A stretch of DNA of 64,000 bases, from the NCBI RefSeq assembly GCF_001953875.1, contig NZ_MQUR01000014.1, positions 1 to 64,000 of the forward strand, written 5' to 3'. Position 1 is the stretch's first letter. The number at the start of each line of letters is the position of its first letter. This document shows, one piece after another, positions 34,163 to 42,638 of this stretch. The notes beneath the pieces were generated by a model. The model was not told the DNA's origin and did no database searches. It saw nothing but the letters and a program-made list of their open reading frames with translations. This stretch comes from Streptomyces amritsarensis. Lineage in GTDB: Bacteria > Actinomycetota > Actinomycetes > Streptomycetales > Streptomycetaceae. Made by a program: the position numbers and the translations under genes.

Positions 34163-34840
34163 GTGACCCAGATGCTGCCCGAGTCCTGGCTCCCCGTCCT
34201 CGGCGGGGAGCTGGACCAGCCCTACTTCAAAGAGCTCACCGAGTTCGTCGAGAAGGAGCGGGCGAACGGGCCGGTCTACCCGCCCCGCGAGCAGGTGTTC
34301 GCGGCCCTGGACGCGACGCCCTTCGAGCAGGTCAAGGTGCTCGTCCTCGGACAGGACCCCTACCACGGCGCCGGCCAGGGCCACGGCCTGTGCTTCTCCG
34401 TGCGGCCCGGCGTGAAGACCCCGCCTTCGCTGCGCAACATCTACAAGGAGATGAAGGAGGAGCTCGGCCTCCCCGTCCCGGACAACGGGTACCTGATGCC
34501 GTGGGCCCAGCAGGGCGTCCTGCTGCTCAACGCGGTGCTCACCGTCCGGGAGGCCGAGCCGAACTCGCACAAGGGCAAGGGCTGGGAGAAGTTCACCGAC
34601 GCCGTGATCCGCGCGGTGTCCGAGCGGCCCGACCCGGCCGTCTTCGTCCTGTGGGGCGCCTACGCCCAGAAGAAGATCCCGCTCATCGACGAGGAGCGGC
34701 ACGTGATCGTCAAGGGTGCGCATCCCTCCCCGCTGTCCGCCAAGAAGTTCTTCGGCTCCCGGCCCTTCACGCAGATCAACGAGGCCGTCGCCGCCCAGGG
34801 CCATGAGCCGATCGACTGGCGGATCCCGGACCTCGGCTGA
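34163..34840 (+). CDS. ung: Uracil-DNA glycosylase, family 1
   Basis: The product is 225 aa. It removes uracil from DNA to start base-excision repair. Signature motifs are VLVLGQDPYHGAGQGHGLCF with the water-activating Asp65 in GQDPYHG, PPSLRNIYKEM, MPWAQQGVLLLNAVLTVREA, and the DNA-intercalating HPSPLSAKKFFG. Residue 68 His and the terminal His-Pro-Ser loop are intact, so the enzyme should be active. GTG at 34163 follows GGAGG. It stands as a single gene between the SBP and the hypothetical gene at 34936. Confidence 0.97.
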   Translation: MTQMLPESWLPVLGGELDQPYFKELTEFVEKERANGPVYPPREQVFAALDATPFEQVKVLVLGQDPYHGAGQGHGLCFSVRPGVKTPPSLRNIYKEMKEELGLPVPDNGYLMPWAQQGVLLLNAVLTVREAEPNSHKGKGWEKFTDAVIRAVSERPDPAVFVLWGAYAQKKIPLIDEERHVIVKGAHPSPLSAKKFFGSRPFTQINEAVAAQGHEPIDWRIPDLG

Positions 34841-34935
34841 CGTCCCACCGCGCCTCGGCGCCATAGCCGGTGCCTCCGGCTAGCTTCTTGACGACCGGAC
34901 CGGAGCAGGTCCGGCAGAGCAAGCCGGAGGCCGCC

Positions 34936-35472
34936 GTGACCGAGCAGCAGGAGGCGTCGGAGGACGCCGTCATGACGAGGATCGGCCAGGCGGTCATCCT
35001 GCTGCACGCAGGGGACCGGGAGGAGGCCCGCAACCGGCTCGGCGAGATCTGGCAGGAGATCGGCGAGGAGGGGGACTCCCTGCACCGGTGCACCCTCGCC
35101 CACTACATGGCCGACGCCCAGGACGATCCCGCAGACGAGCTGGCCTGGGACCTGCGGGCCCTGACCGCCGCCGACGCCCTGCGCGAGCGGCCCGGCAGCG
35201 GCCGCGGGGACGGGCGCCCGGCACAGCGGGAACCACGTCCCGCGATGCGCGTGTTCTACCCGTCCCTGCACCTGAGCCTGGCCGCCGACTACCTGAAGCT
35301 CCAGCGGCCGGAGGCCGCCCGGGTCCACCTGGCGCGAGCCCGCGCGGCCGCCGGGGCCCTGTCCGACGACGGCTACGGCAACGGCGTACGGGCGGCCATC
35401 GCCCGCCTGGAGCGCCGCCTCGCCGCAGAACCGGGCGCCGACCGCCCCCGGCCCTTCCCCGAACAGTCCTGA
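34936..35472 (+). CDS. TPR-like helical protein of unknown function
   Basis: The product is 178 aa, with GTG start 5 nt past GGAGG. It is almost all helical: residues 10-70 read VMTRIGQAVILLHAGDREEA then RNRLGEIWQEIGEEGDSLHR and CTLAHYMADAQDDPADELAW. A second pair of helices follows (FYPSLHLSLAADYLKLQRPE and AARVHLARARAAAGALSDDG). The helix pairs with Ala/Gly/Leu at TPR-like positions suggest a tetratricopeptide scaffold. Homologues are common in Streptomyces with no assigned role. It follows ung but with a 95 nt gap. Confidence 0.75.
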   Translation: MTEQQEASEDAVMTRIGQAVILLHAGDREEARNRLGEIWQEIGEEGDSLHRCTLAHYMADAQDDPADELAWDLRALTAADALRERPGSGRGDGRPAQREPRPAMRVFYPSLHLSLAADYLKLQRPEAARVHLARARAAAGALSDDGYGNGVRAAIARLERRLAAEPGADRPRPFPEQS

Positions 35473-35551
35473 GGGCCGCTCCGCCGGTCCGGCGGGCCCG
35501 CGGGGCCCGGTGCCTGATCGGCCCGGGGGCCGCGGCACCCCCGCCCGGTCC

Positions 35552-36091
35552 TCAGCCGCCGTGGACGCCCGCGCAGATCCGGGCCTCCGGGCTGTCGGGG
35601 TGCCAGCGGCCGTGGCGCCTGCCCAGCGCGCAGACGTCGGCCGGCCGCACCGGCAGCTTCCGCACCAGCTCCCGCTCCGCGTCGGCCTCCGTCCCGGCCC
35701 GGTGCCGGGGGCCGTCAGGGCGCCCCCGGGCGGGCTCGGCCGCCCGGCGGGGCTCCGGGATGTCGGGGACCGGCGGAGCGTCCGCCACGGGCCCGCCGGG
35801 GGCGCCCTGGGCGGGCCGCTGAGCGGTCCGCACGGCCGAGGCGCCCGCCGCCGGCTGCGCGGGCCGCTCCGGGGCCGCCTCGACCGCCTCCAGGGCCTCC
35901 AGGGCGGGCGCCCGAACGGCCACCGGCGCGGCCCCCGGCCCGCCGCGCGGCTCGTGCCGGGGCGGGACCCCGGCGGCGGGGGCCGCCGCGGGCTGAGCGG
36001 GTCCGGGGCTCACATGGACGCAACCGGAGACCGCCGAAACGGCACAGGCGACTCCGAGCAGCAGCTTCGTCGTGGTTCGCGTGGGATGCAC
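35552..36091 (-). CDS. Pro/Ala-rich putative lipoprotein
   Basis: The product is about 179 aa. From the GTG at 36091 it has a short basic start (HPTRTTTK), a hydrophobic core and the lipobox AVSGC, so it is probably a lipid-anchored outer-face protein. The middle (about residues 27-130) is Pro/Ala/Gly-rich and disordered. Only the last 45 residues look folded (ELVRKLPVRPADVCALGRRH and then PEARICAGVHGG), with two Cys that may pair. The frame remains open upstream to 36154, but that would hide the signal peptide. Function is unknown. Confidence 0.65.
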   Translation of the reverse strand: MHPTRTTTKLLLGVACAVSAVSGCVHVSPGPAQPAAAPAAGVPPRHEPRGGPGAAPVAVRAPALEALEAVEAAPERPAQPAAGASAVRTAQRPAQGAPGGPVADAPPVPDIPEPRRAAEPARGRPDGPRHRAGTEADAERELVRKLPVRPADVCALGRRHGRWHPDSPEARICAGVHGG

Positions 36092-36212
36092 CCGCGCAAC
36101 TCTGCTGTGCGAGGACCCCGTTGTGAAAACCCGGAGCCCATATTCACCCCGCACGGGTGACGGGCGGCGCGGTGACCGGCGGATCGCTGGCCACTCCGCG
36201 CCGCCCGTCGGC

Positions 36213-36746
36213 TCATTCGCCGGTGGCGCCGTCTATCTGCTCGCGCAGCAGGTCCGCGTGGCCGTTGTGGCGCGCGTACTCCTCGATCATGTGCGTGTAG
36301 ACCCAGCGCAGGCTGAACACCTCGCCGCGACGGTGGCTCTCGGCCTTCGACACCAGGTCCAGCGACCGTCCCGCCGAGGCCTGCCGCGCCAGTTCGACCT
36401 CCGCCCGCCACACCTGCTCGGTCTCGGCCCAGGTGGCCGCCTCGGTGAAGTGGAAGTCGCCGTCCCGGTCCTCGGCGGTGACGTACAGCTCGGGCAGGTC
36501 CTCGCCCAGCATGATCTCCCGGAACCAGTAGCGCTCCACTTCCGCCATGTGCCGCACGAGCCCCAGGAGGCTCAACTCGGAAGGTGCGAGCGGGGTCCTG
36601 CGCAGCTCTTCGTCCCGCAGGCCCTCGCACTTCCACAGGAGGGTGGCGCGGTGGTAGTCGAGCCAGCCGTCGAGCATCTCGCGTTCGTCGGCGGTGGTGG
36701 AGGGTTCGGGGCGGTGTGATCCTGAACTGGTGGTCATGGGGCCCAT
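36213..36746 (-). CDS. DinB family protein (DUF664-type)
   Basis: The product is 177 aa, or 174 from an internal ATG. It is a four-helix DinB bundle. LDGWLDYHRATLLWKCEGLR supplies the first His, LVRHMAEVERYWFREIMLGE the second, and WVYTHMIEEYARHNGHADLL followed by REQIDGATGE the third. Three His in this spacing are the metal site of DinB/YfiT proteins. In actinobacteria the superfamily includes mycothiol-dependent transferases, so thiol transfer is plausible but unproven. It is divergent from the Gfo/Idh/MocA gene. Confidence 0.9.
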   Translation of the reverse strand: MGPMTTSSGSHRPEPSTTADEREMLDGWLDYHRATLLWKCEGLRDEELRRTPLAPSELSLLGLVRHMAEVERYWFREIMLGEDLPELYVTAEDRDGDFHFTEAATWAETEQVWRAEVELARQASAGRSLDLVSKAESHRRGEVFSLRWVYTHMIEEYARHNGHADLLREQIDGATGE

Positions 36747-36820
36747 CCTGAGCGAAGCGGGCCGCCGGTCACCAGGGATTAAGCTGCCAAGATCCCACAG
36801 GACCGAACTTGGAGGCCCCG

Positions 36821-37735
36821 GTGAAGGTCGGCTGCATCGGACTCGGCGACATCGCGCAGAAGGCGTATCTGCCCGTCCTCACCACCCGCGCGGACATCGA
36901 CCTGCACCTGCAGACCCGAACCCCCGAGACGCTGGAACGCGTCGGCGCGATCCACCGGGTCCCCGCCGCGCACCGGCACACCGATCTCGACGCCCTCCTC
37001 GCCGAGGGGCTCGACGCGGCCTTCGTGCACGCGCCGACCGGTGCCCACCCGGAGATCGTCTCCCGCCTGCTGGAGGCCGGTGTCGCGACGTACGTGGACA
37101 AGCCGCTCGCCTACGAGTTGGCGGCGTCGCGACGCCTGGTGGAACTGGCCGAGGAGCGCGGGGTCGCCCTCGCCGTCGGCTTCAACCGCCGCTTCGCGCC
37201 CGGTTACGCGCAGTGCGCCGACCACCCGCGCGACCTGATCGTCATGCAGAAGAACCGGATCGGCCTCCCCGAGGACCCGCGCACCCTGGTGCTCGACGAC
37301 TTCATCCACGTCGTCGACACCCTGCGCTTCCTGCTGCCCGGCGAGGTCGAGCACACCGACGTCCGGGCGGTGATGCGCGACGGCCTGATGCGCCAGGTGG
37401 TGCTGCACCTCTCGGGTGCCGGTTTCAGCGCGCTCGGCATCATGAACCGCCTGTCCGGATCCAACGAGGAGGTCCTGGAGGTCTCCGGGGCCGACACCAA
37501 GCGGCAGGTCGTCAACCTGGCCGAGGTCATCGACCACAAGGGCCAGCCCACCGTGCGCCGGCGCGGGGACTGGGTGCCCGTCGCCCGCCAGCGCGGCATC
37601 GAGCAGGTGGTGGACCACTTCCTGCAGGCGGTCGCGGCGGGCCGGACGCTCAGCGCGCGCGACGCCCTGCTCACCCACGAGCTGTGCGAGCTGGTGGTGA
37701 ACTCGGCTCTGGAACAGGCGGGGAAGGCCTCCTGA
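36821..37735 (+). CDS. Gfo/Idh/MocA family oxidoreductase
   Basis: The product is 304 aa. The Rossmann motif is KVGCIGLGDIAQKAYLPVLT (GxGxxA), followed by the conserved VDKPLAYELAASRRLVELAE (the EKP-like motif is DKP) and LAVGFNRRFAPGY. FIHVVDTLRFLLPG supplies the catalytic H-x-x-D. The C-terminal Gfo_Idh_MocA_C sheet follows. The family oxidises sugars and related polyols with NAD(P). GTG at 36821 follows GGAGG. Its last 65 nt overlap the convergent lnt gene, an unusually long convergent overlap. The substrate is unknown. Confidence 0.92.
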   Translation: MKVGCIGLGDIAQKAYLPVLTTRADIDLHLQTRTPETLERVGAIHRVPAAHRHTDLDALLAEGLDAAFVHAPTGAHPEIVSRLLEAGVATYVDKPLAYELAASRRLVELAEERGVALAVGFNRRFAPGYAQCADHPRDLIVMQKNRIGLPEDPRTLVLDDFIHVVDTLRFLLPGEVEHTDVRAVMRDGLMRQVVLHLSGAGFSALGIMNRLSGSNEEVLEVSGADTKRQVVNLAEVIDHKGQPTVRRRGDWVPVARQRGIEQVVDHFLQAVAAGRTLSARDALLTHELCELVVNSALEQAGKAS

Positions 37736-39245
37736 GCGAACGGGCGCCGACCGCACCGCAGGCGAAGGCCAGGGCGGCGAGGGCCGCGGTCACCGGCCAG
37801 TCCCCGAAGCGGACGTAGAGGGTCGAGCCGCGGGCGAGCGGCACCTCGTACACCTCGGCGGTCCGCGCCGACGTGGGCAGGGGGGACCCGATGGGCTCGC
37901 CCGACGGGCCGTTCACGACGCTGACCCCGGTCAGGGTCGCGTGTACCATCGGGCGGCCGTTCTCCGCCGCGCGCAGGGCCGCCAGGGAGGCGTGCTGGGC
38001 GGGTGCCCAGCTCTCCTGGAAGGTGGAGGTCGCCGACTGGGCGATCAGCAGGGAGGCCCCGTCGCGGGTGAGGCGCCGGCTCATGTCGGGGAACGCGGAC
38101 TCGAAGCAGACCAGCGGGCCGAGACGGACGGCCGTGCCCCCGTCGCGTCGTCCCGGCAGGTCCATGACCACCGGGGCGTCCCCCTGCATCCGGTCCTCGC
38201 CGGCCGCCCTGCCGACCGAGGTCGCCCAGCCCAGCAGCGCGCGGGCCGGCACGTACTCCCCGAAGGGGACCAGCCGCATCTTGTCGTAGCGGTCACCCGT
38301 CGGGCCGCCCGGCCCGACCAGTACCGCGCTCTTGTAGATCCCGGGGCGGTCCGCCCGCCGCGCGTCGACGTTCACCAACAGCGGGGCCCCGACCTCCGCG
38401 GACAGCGCCGCCAGCCGGCGCGCCAGGTCCGGGCGGGCCGCCAGGTCCTCGCCCACACTGCTCTCGCCCCACACCACCAGGTCGACCCGCTGCCCGGACA
38501 GGGGCCGGGTCAGCCGCTCACCGGCAGCGAACCTCCGCTCCGCGCTGTCGGGCCCGTCGGGCACCGGACCGGGCTGTACGACGGCCACGCGCAGCACGCC
38601 CGCCTCCGCGGGCCGGGCCGCCCACACCCACACCGCGCCCGTCAGCAGCGCACACCCGGTGAGCCCGGCCACCGCCGGCACCCGTGCCCCGGGTACGGCG
38701 ACCAGCAGCACCAGGGCGCAGTTCACCGCCACCAGCAGCAGGCTGATCAGCCACACCCCGCCCACCGACGCCAGCCGCAGCGCCGGCGGGACCTGCCACT
38801 GACTGGCCCCCAGCAGCCCCCACGGCCCGCCCAGCCCCTGCCAGGAGCGGACCAGCTCCGACAGCAGCCACCCCGCCGGTACGAGGACCATCGCGCAGGC
38901 CGCCCGGCCCGCGGACGGGCGGCCGCCGAGCAGCCGCCGCACCAGCAGCGCCCAGGGGATCCACAGCACCCCCAGCAGAGCGGCCACCGGGACCAGGAAC
39001 ACGTGCAGGCTCGGCAGCAGCCAGTGGTGCACCGCCAGGATGAACCCGACGCCGCCGAGCCAGCCCTCCAGCGCCGCCCGACGCCCGCCGGGAGCCGACC
39101 TCAGCAGCAGCATCCAGGGCACGAGGGCCGCGTAGGCGAACCACCACAGCGCCGGCGCGGGGAACGCGAGGGCCGGCAGCGCCCCGGCGGCGACCGCGGC
39201 GGGCGCGCGCCAGCGGCGGGACCACCCGTCGTGCTTCGGGATCAT
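37671..39245 (-). CDS. lnt: Apolipoprotein N-acyltransferase
   Basis: The product is 524 aa with about six N-terminal transmembrane helices and an extracytoplasmic carbon-nitrogen hydrolase domain. The catalytic triad is complete: Glu261 in VVWGESSVGE, Lys322 in DRYDKMRLVPFGEY, and Cys380 in GPLVCFESAFP. It N-acylates the lipid-modified cysteine of lipoproteins. A final helix is followed by a Pro-rich tail (RPSPPVPEPSSPPARTARG), which covers part of the overlap with the Gfo/Idh gene. The ATG at 39245 follows GGAGG. Streptomyces usually carry two Lnt paralogues, so this may be one of a pair. Confidence 0.93.
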   Translation of the reverse strand: MIPKHDGWSRRWRAPAAVAAGALPALAFPAPALWWFAYAALVPWMLLLRSAPGGRRAALEGWLGGVGFILAVHHWLLPSLHVFLVPVAALLGVLWIPWALLVRRLLGGRPSAGRAACAMVLVPAGWLLSELVRSWQGLGGPWGLLGASQWQVPPALRLASVGGVWLISLLLVAVNCALVLLVAVPGARVPAVAGLTGCALLTGAVWVWAARPAEAGVLRVAVVQPGPVPDGPDSAERRFAAGERLTRPLSGQRVDLVVWGESSVGEDLAARPDLARRLAALSAEVGAPLLVNVDARRADRPGIYKSAVLVGPGGPTGDRYDKMRLVPFGEYVPARALLGWATSVGRAAGEDRMQGDAPVVMDLPGRRDGGTAVRLGPLVCFESAFPDMSRRLTRDGASLLIAQSATSTFQESWAPAQHASLAALRAAENGRPMVHATLTGVSVVNGPSGEPIGSPLPTSARTAEVYEVPLARGSTLYVRFGDWPVTAALAALAFACGAVGARSLRRPSPPVPEPSSPPARTARG

Positions 39246-39286
39246 GGCGCGCCTCCGCTTCCAGTGTGGCAGTGCCGGCACCGACC

Positions 39287-39320
39287 GCCCTGCGGGCCGC
39301 GCGGGCGGGGCCCGCAGGGC
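39287..39320. terminator. Hairpin after the SnoaL-like gene
   Basis: GCCCTGCGGGCC pairs with GGCCCGCAGGGC (12 bp, 10 nt loop), starting 4 nt past the minus-strand stop of the SnoaL-like gene and upstream of the lnt start. It should separate the two minus-strand genes. Confidence 0.7.
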
Positions 39321-39324
39321 ACGC

Positions 39325-39792
39325 TCACACGGCCATGTGCCGCCACTTCTCGTGCACGGTGACGCGCGTGAGCCGCCAGCCGTCCCGGGTGCGGGCCAGG
39401 GCGAACGTGTAGCGGCCGGCGGCCACGAAGTTCGGGGAGGTGACCGTGCCGTCCGCCTCCGGCGCCGCCAACCGCATCGGGTTGAGGAAGTCGGCCCGGA
39501 CCTCCGCGCTGTCACCGGGCGAGCCGGCGACGTCCTCCAGCCGGATCGACCGGTTGACGATCAGGTGCTGGCGCACGGGGAAGAGCTCCATGGTCTGCGC
39601 GAGCCACTGCGCCACCTGCCCCGCCGGACCCTCGATCCCGCCCGCCGAGCTGTAGTCGGCCCGCCCGCCGGCGGTGAACAGGGCCCGGTACGCGGCCCAG
39701 TCGCCGTCGTCGACGGCCACCGCGTAGCCCGTGACCACGTCGTCGATCGCCAGCCGGTCCATCACCGTCGCCAGATCCACACGCTGAGTCAT
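39325..39792 (-). CDS. SnoaL/NTF2-like domain protein
   Basis: The product is 155 aa. The cone-shaped NTF2 fold is indicated by MDRLAIDDVVTGYAVAVDDG followed by DWAAYRALFTAGGRADYSSA, the usual start of SnoaL-like proteins with the D-x-x-D-W/F segment. QHLIVNRSIRLED and FVAAGRYTFALARTRDGWRL supply the central strands. The start is the ATG at 39792; an upstream ATG at 39813 is possible. Members include hydroxylases, cyclases and dehydratases. No pathway partner is present, so the activity cannot be named. Confidence 0.85.
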   Translation of the reverse strand: MTQRVDLATVMDRLAIDDVVTGYAVAVDDGDWAAYRALFTAGGRADYSSAGGIEGPAGQVAQWLAQTMELFPVRQHLIVNRSIRLEDVAGSPGDSAEVRADFLNPMRLAAPEADGTVTSPNFVAAGRYTFALARTRDGWRLTRVTVHEKWRHMAV

Positions 39793-39861
39793 CGGGTCAG
39801 TGTGGGGCTGCACGGGCGCCAGGCCAAGGGGCGTGCGCCGACCGGATCTCCGCGCGGCCCG

Positions 39862-40038
39862 TCAGTGGCCGGAACGGGCCTCCCGCTGACGGACCACGAC
39901 GAGGAACGCGTCGCTGGCGAGATCCATGACCACCTCGGCCGGCACGCCCTCGCGCATCCGCTGCGCCGCATACTCCTCGGCGGGCCAGCTTCCCCGCGGA
40001 CTTCCGGCCGGAAAACGCTCCAGTACCACGCGCCCCAT
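39862..40038 (-). CDS. Small protein of unknown function (58 aa)
   Basis: The sequence reads MGRVVLERFPAGSPRGSWPA and then EEYAAQRMREGVPAEVVMDL, ending in FLVVVRQREARSGH. ATG at 40038 is preceded by AGGGGGTGTCCC. The mixture of hydrophobic strand residues at both ends and one central helix suggests a small alpha/beta protein. I think close homologues occur across Streptomyces but cannot name a family. It lies between the SnoaL-like gene and uppP, all on the minus strand. Confidence 0.65.
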   Translation of the reverse strand: MGRVVLERFPAGSPRGSWPAEEYAAQRMREGVPAEVVMDLASDAFLVVVRQREARSGH

Positions 40039-40087
40039 GGGACACCCCCTGCTGCTTGCCTTCCGCTCTCTTCGTGAACAACGACGC

Positions 40088-40121
40088 GGAGGCCGCCCGG
40101 GAACGTTCCCGGGCGGCCTCC
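40088..40121. terminator. 34 bp perfect palindrome after uppP
   Basis: GGAGGCCGCCCGGGAAC and its complement form a perfect palindrome 32 nt past the uppP stop, on the minus strand. It gives a 15 bp stem with a 4 nt loop and lies before the small gene at 40038. Confidence 0.85.
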
Positions 40122-40152
40122 GATTCACGCGAAGAGGTGGAATCCGGCCCCG

Positions 40153-41031
40153 CTAGGAGCCCGACTCGCCGGCGTGCGGGCTCAGCACGCCCATGCCGAT
40201 CAGCACGAACAGCAGGATGCCGAGCAGGATCCGGTAGATCACGAAGGGCATGAAGCTCTTGGTGGTGATGAACTTCATGAACCACGCGATCACGGCGTAG
40301 CCCACGACGAAGGCGATGACCGTCGCGAAGACCGTCGGGCCCCAGGAGATGTGGCCGGGCTCCTCGATCACGTCCTTGATCTCGAAGGCGCCCGAGGCCA
40401 GCACGGCCGGGATGGCGAGGAGGAAGGAGTACCGGGCGGCCGCCTCGCGGGTGAAGCCCAGCAGCAGGCCGCCGGAGATCGTCGCGCCGGACCGGGAGAC
40501 ACCCGGGATCAGCGCCATCGCCTGGCAGAAACCGAAGATCAGACCGTCCTTGACGCCGAGCTGCTGGAGCGTCTTGCGCTCACGGATCGCCCGGTGCCGG
40601 CCGCCCTCCTCGTCGCGCGCGGCCAGCCGGTCGGCGACGCCCAGCACGATGCCCATCACGATCAGGGTCGTGGCCGTCAGCCGCAGGTCGCGGGCCGGGC
40701 CGACGATCGCGTCCTTGAAGACGAGGCCGAGGATGCCGATCGGGAGCGAGCCGACGATCACCAGCCAGCCCATCTTGGCGTCCTGTTCGGAGCGCAGGGC
40801 CTTCGTGTACAGGGACCGGAACCAGGTGGAGACGATCCGCGCGATGTCCTTGCGGAAGTAGATCAGAACGGCGGCCTCGGTGCCGATCTGGGTGATGGCG
40901 GTGAAGGCCGCTCCTGGGTCGTGCCAGCCGGCGAATGCCGCGGTCAGCCGCAGGTGGGCGCTGGAGGAGATCGGGAGGAACTCCGTAAGCCCCTGGACGA
41001 GACCGAGGATTAGGGATTCGAACCAGCTCAT
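40153..41031 (-). CDS. uppP: Undecaprenyl-diphosphatase (UppP/BacA)
   Basis: The product is 292 aa with about eight transmembrane helices. It recycles undecaprenyl pyrophosphate to the monophosphate for peptidoglycan and wall-polymer synthesis. Signatures are LGLVQGLTEFLPISSSAHLR (the E-rich GLTEFLPISSSAH motif) and ALIPGVSRSGATISGGLLLG (PGVSRSGAT), both holding catalytic residues. The length is at the upper end for the family. Extra copies can give bacitracin resistance. It is followed by a strong terminator. Confidence 0.96.
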   Translation of the reverse strand: MSWFESLILGLVQGLTEFLPISSSAHLRLTAAFAGWHDPGAAFTAITQIGTEAAVLIYFRKDIARIVSTWFRSLYTKALRSEQDAKMGWLVIVGSLPIGILGLVFKDAIVGPARDLRLTATTLIVMGIVLGVADRLAARDEEGGRHRAIRERKTLQQLGVKDGLIFGFCQAMALIPGVSRSGATISGGLLLGFTREAAARYSFLLAIPAVLASGAFEIKDVIEEPGHISWGPTVFATVIAFVVGYAVIAWFMKFITTKSFMPFVIYRILLGILLFVLIGMGVLSPHAGESGS

Positions 41032-41079
41032 GTCGGGGTGCGCTCGTCCTTGTGATCGTCGGGCAGTTCGGGTCCGATG

Positions 41080-41808
41080 CTAGGGCCCGTGCGAAGCGCC
41101 GCTGACCACTGGGGGGTGCTGGGAGGTCAGTTCATACGCCGGACCGCCGGTCCGAGGGGGTGCGAGGCGGTGCCTTTTGCGCCAGCCGACGACTCCCGCG
41201 GCCACCACGGAGACCACGATGAAGCCGAACGAGATGAGGAACGCGGGGGATCCCGGGGAGGACGCGCTGGCCCCCGCGATCACGTACGCCGTGGTGTTCG
41301 GGACCACGCCGAGCGCCGTCGCGAGCAGGAACGGAGCCCAGCCGCAGCGGGACACCGCAGCACAGTAGTTGGCCACCACGAAGGGCACTCCGGGGAAGAG
41401 CCGCACCGCCAGCATCGAGCGGAACCCGTGCCGGCTGAGCTGCCCGTCGGCCGCTTCCAGCCACCGCCCGCGCAGGAACGGACGCAAAGCCTCCTGGCCC
41501 ATGACCCGGCCGAGCCCGAAGGCGATGCCGGCGCCCAGCACGGTGCCCCCGACCGCCGCGACGAGGCCGAACTGCGTGCCGAAGACGGCTCCCGCGGCCA
41601 GGTTGAGCAGGGGGCGCGGCACGAACGCCGCCGAGCACACGCCGTACGCGGCTGCGAAGAGCAGGACAGCCGCGCCCACCGGGAGACCCGGGGGCCAGCC
41701 CTCCGAGAGGATCCGCTGGGGCTCGTAGACCAGCACGCTCACGCCGGCCGCCGCGAGCAGCACGACGAGCAGCGCGAGCCGGGTCCACGGCGCGAGGAGG
41801 AGGGACAT
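41080..41808 (-). CDS. TVP38/TMEM64 family (SNARE-associated/DedA-like) membrane protein
   Basis: The product is 242 aa. About six membrane segments surround the VTT/SNARE-associated domain. FVPRPLLNLAAGAVFGTQFG followed by LVAAVGGTVLGAGIAFGLGR, and MLAVRLFPGVPFVVANYCAA with FLLATALGVVPNTTAYVIAG, are the family core (RLxPGxPF and GxxPxT). Members act as lipid scramblases or flippases in other organisms; the related DedA gene at 51872 is a distinct paralogue. It is divergent from the AlkD-like gene, with 49 bp between starts. Confidence 0.88.
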   Translation of the reverse strand: MSLLLAPWTRLALLVVLLAAAGVSVLVYEPQRILSEGWPPGLPVGAAVLLFAAAYGVCSAAFVPRPLLNLAAGAVFGTQFGLVAAVGGTVLGAGIAFGLGRVMGQEALRPFLRGRWLEAADGQLSRHGFRSMLAVRLFPGVPFVVANYCAAVSRCGWAPFLLATALGVVPNTTAYVIAGASASSPGSPAFLISFGFIVVSVVAAGVVGWRKRHRLAPPRTGGPAYELTSQHPPVVSGASHGP

Positions 41809-41857
41809 CCCGGGAGACTAGCCCAGCCTTGCGGCATTGCGCCGTAATCTGGGCCTC

Positions 41858-42574
41858 ATGCTGTCGAACGACGGGCGACCCCCGAGGGTTCCCCGCAGCG
41901 CCCTCGCGGACACCCTGCTGGAGCGGCTGACACAGGCGTACGCGCCCGCGGCCGATCCCGCGCGGGCCGCGGCCATGACCGCGTACATGCGACACGTCGC
42001 CCCCTTCCTCGGCATCCCCGCACCGCTGCGCCGGGAACTGTCGAAGACAGTGACGAAGAACACGCCCCGCCCCACGCAGGCGGACGTCGCGGCGCTCGCG
42101 CTGCGCTGCTGGCGGCTCCCCGAGCGGGAGTACCACTACTTCGCGGTGGACTACCTGCGCCGCCACGTCGGCACCTGCTCCGCCGGGTTCCTCCCGGTCG
42201 TCCGCCAGCTGATCACCACCGTCCCCTGGTGGGACACCGTCGACCTGCTCGCCGCGCACACGGTCGGCCCGCTGGTGGCCGCCGACCGCGGCCTCGCGCC
42301 CGTGATGGACGAGTGGATCGGGAGCGAGGACCTGTGGCTCGCCCGCACCGCCCTCCTGCACCAGCTCCGCTACAAGGACGCCACCGACACCGGCCGGCTC
42401 TTCGCCTACTGCCGCCGCCGGGCCGGCCACCCGGACTTCTTCCTCCGCAAGGCCATCGGCTGGGCCCTGCGCGAGTACGCGAAGACGGACCCCGAGGCGG
42501 TGCGCGCCTTCGTCGACGCCGAACGCGCCGCCCTGTCCCCGCTGTCCGTCCGGGAAGCGCTCAAGAACTGCTGA
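41858..42574 (+). CDS. DNA alkylation repair (AlkD-like HEAT) protein
   Basis: The product is 238 aa. AlkD-type HEAT helices run the full length. YMRHVAPFLGIPAPLRRELS matches the AlkD opening, and ALRCWRLPEREYHYFAVDYL is the classic segment. TVPWWDTVDLLAAHTVGPLV and LWLARTALLHQLRYKDATDT follow, then HPDFFLRKAIGWALREYAKT (kAigWaLR). AlkD excises positively charged alkyl-purines. The ATG at 41858 lacks a ribosome site, but TAATCT lies 8-13 nt upstream, so a leaderless message is possible. No other ada/alk genes are near. Confidence 0.9.
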   Translation: MLSNDGRPPRVPRSALADTLLERLTQAYAPAADPARAAAMTAYMRHVAPFLGIPAPLRRELSKTVTKNTPRPTQADVAALALRCWRLPEREYHYFAVDYLRRHVGTCSAGFLPVVRQLITTVPWWDTVDLLAAHTVGPLVAADRGLAPVMDEWIGSEDLWLARTALLHQLRYKDATDTGRLFAYCRRRAGHPDFFLRKAIGWALREYAKTDPEAVRAFVDAERAALSPLSVREALKNC

Positions 42575-42638
42575 GCCCGGGCGGGTTCACCCGGTAAACC
42601 ATTCGACGGGCGCGGGGCGGTCCGGCAGGATCGGGGAC

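Noticed and set aside
32399..34864. An 821-codon open frame on the - strand
   Set aside because: It is antisense to the solute-binding lipoprotein and ung genes and has no recognisable domain.
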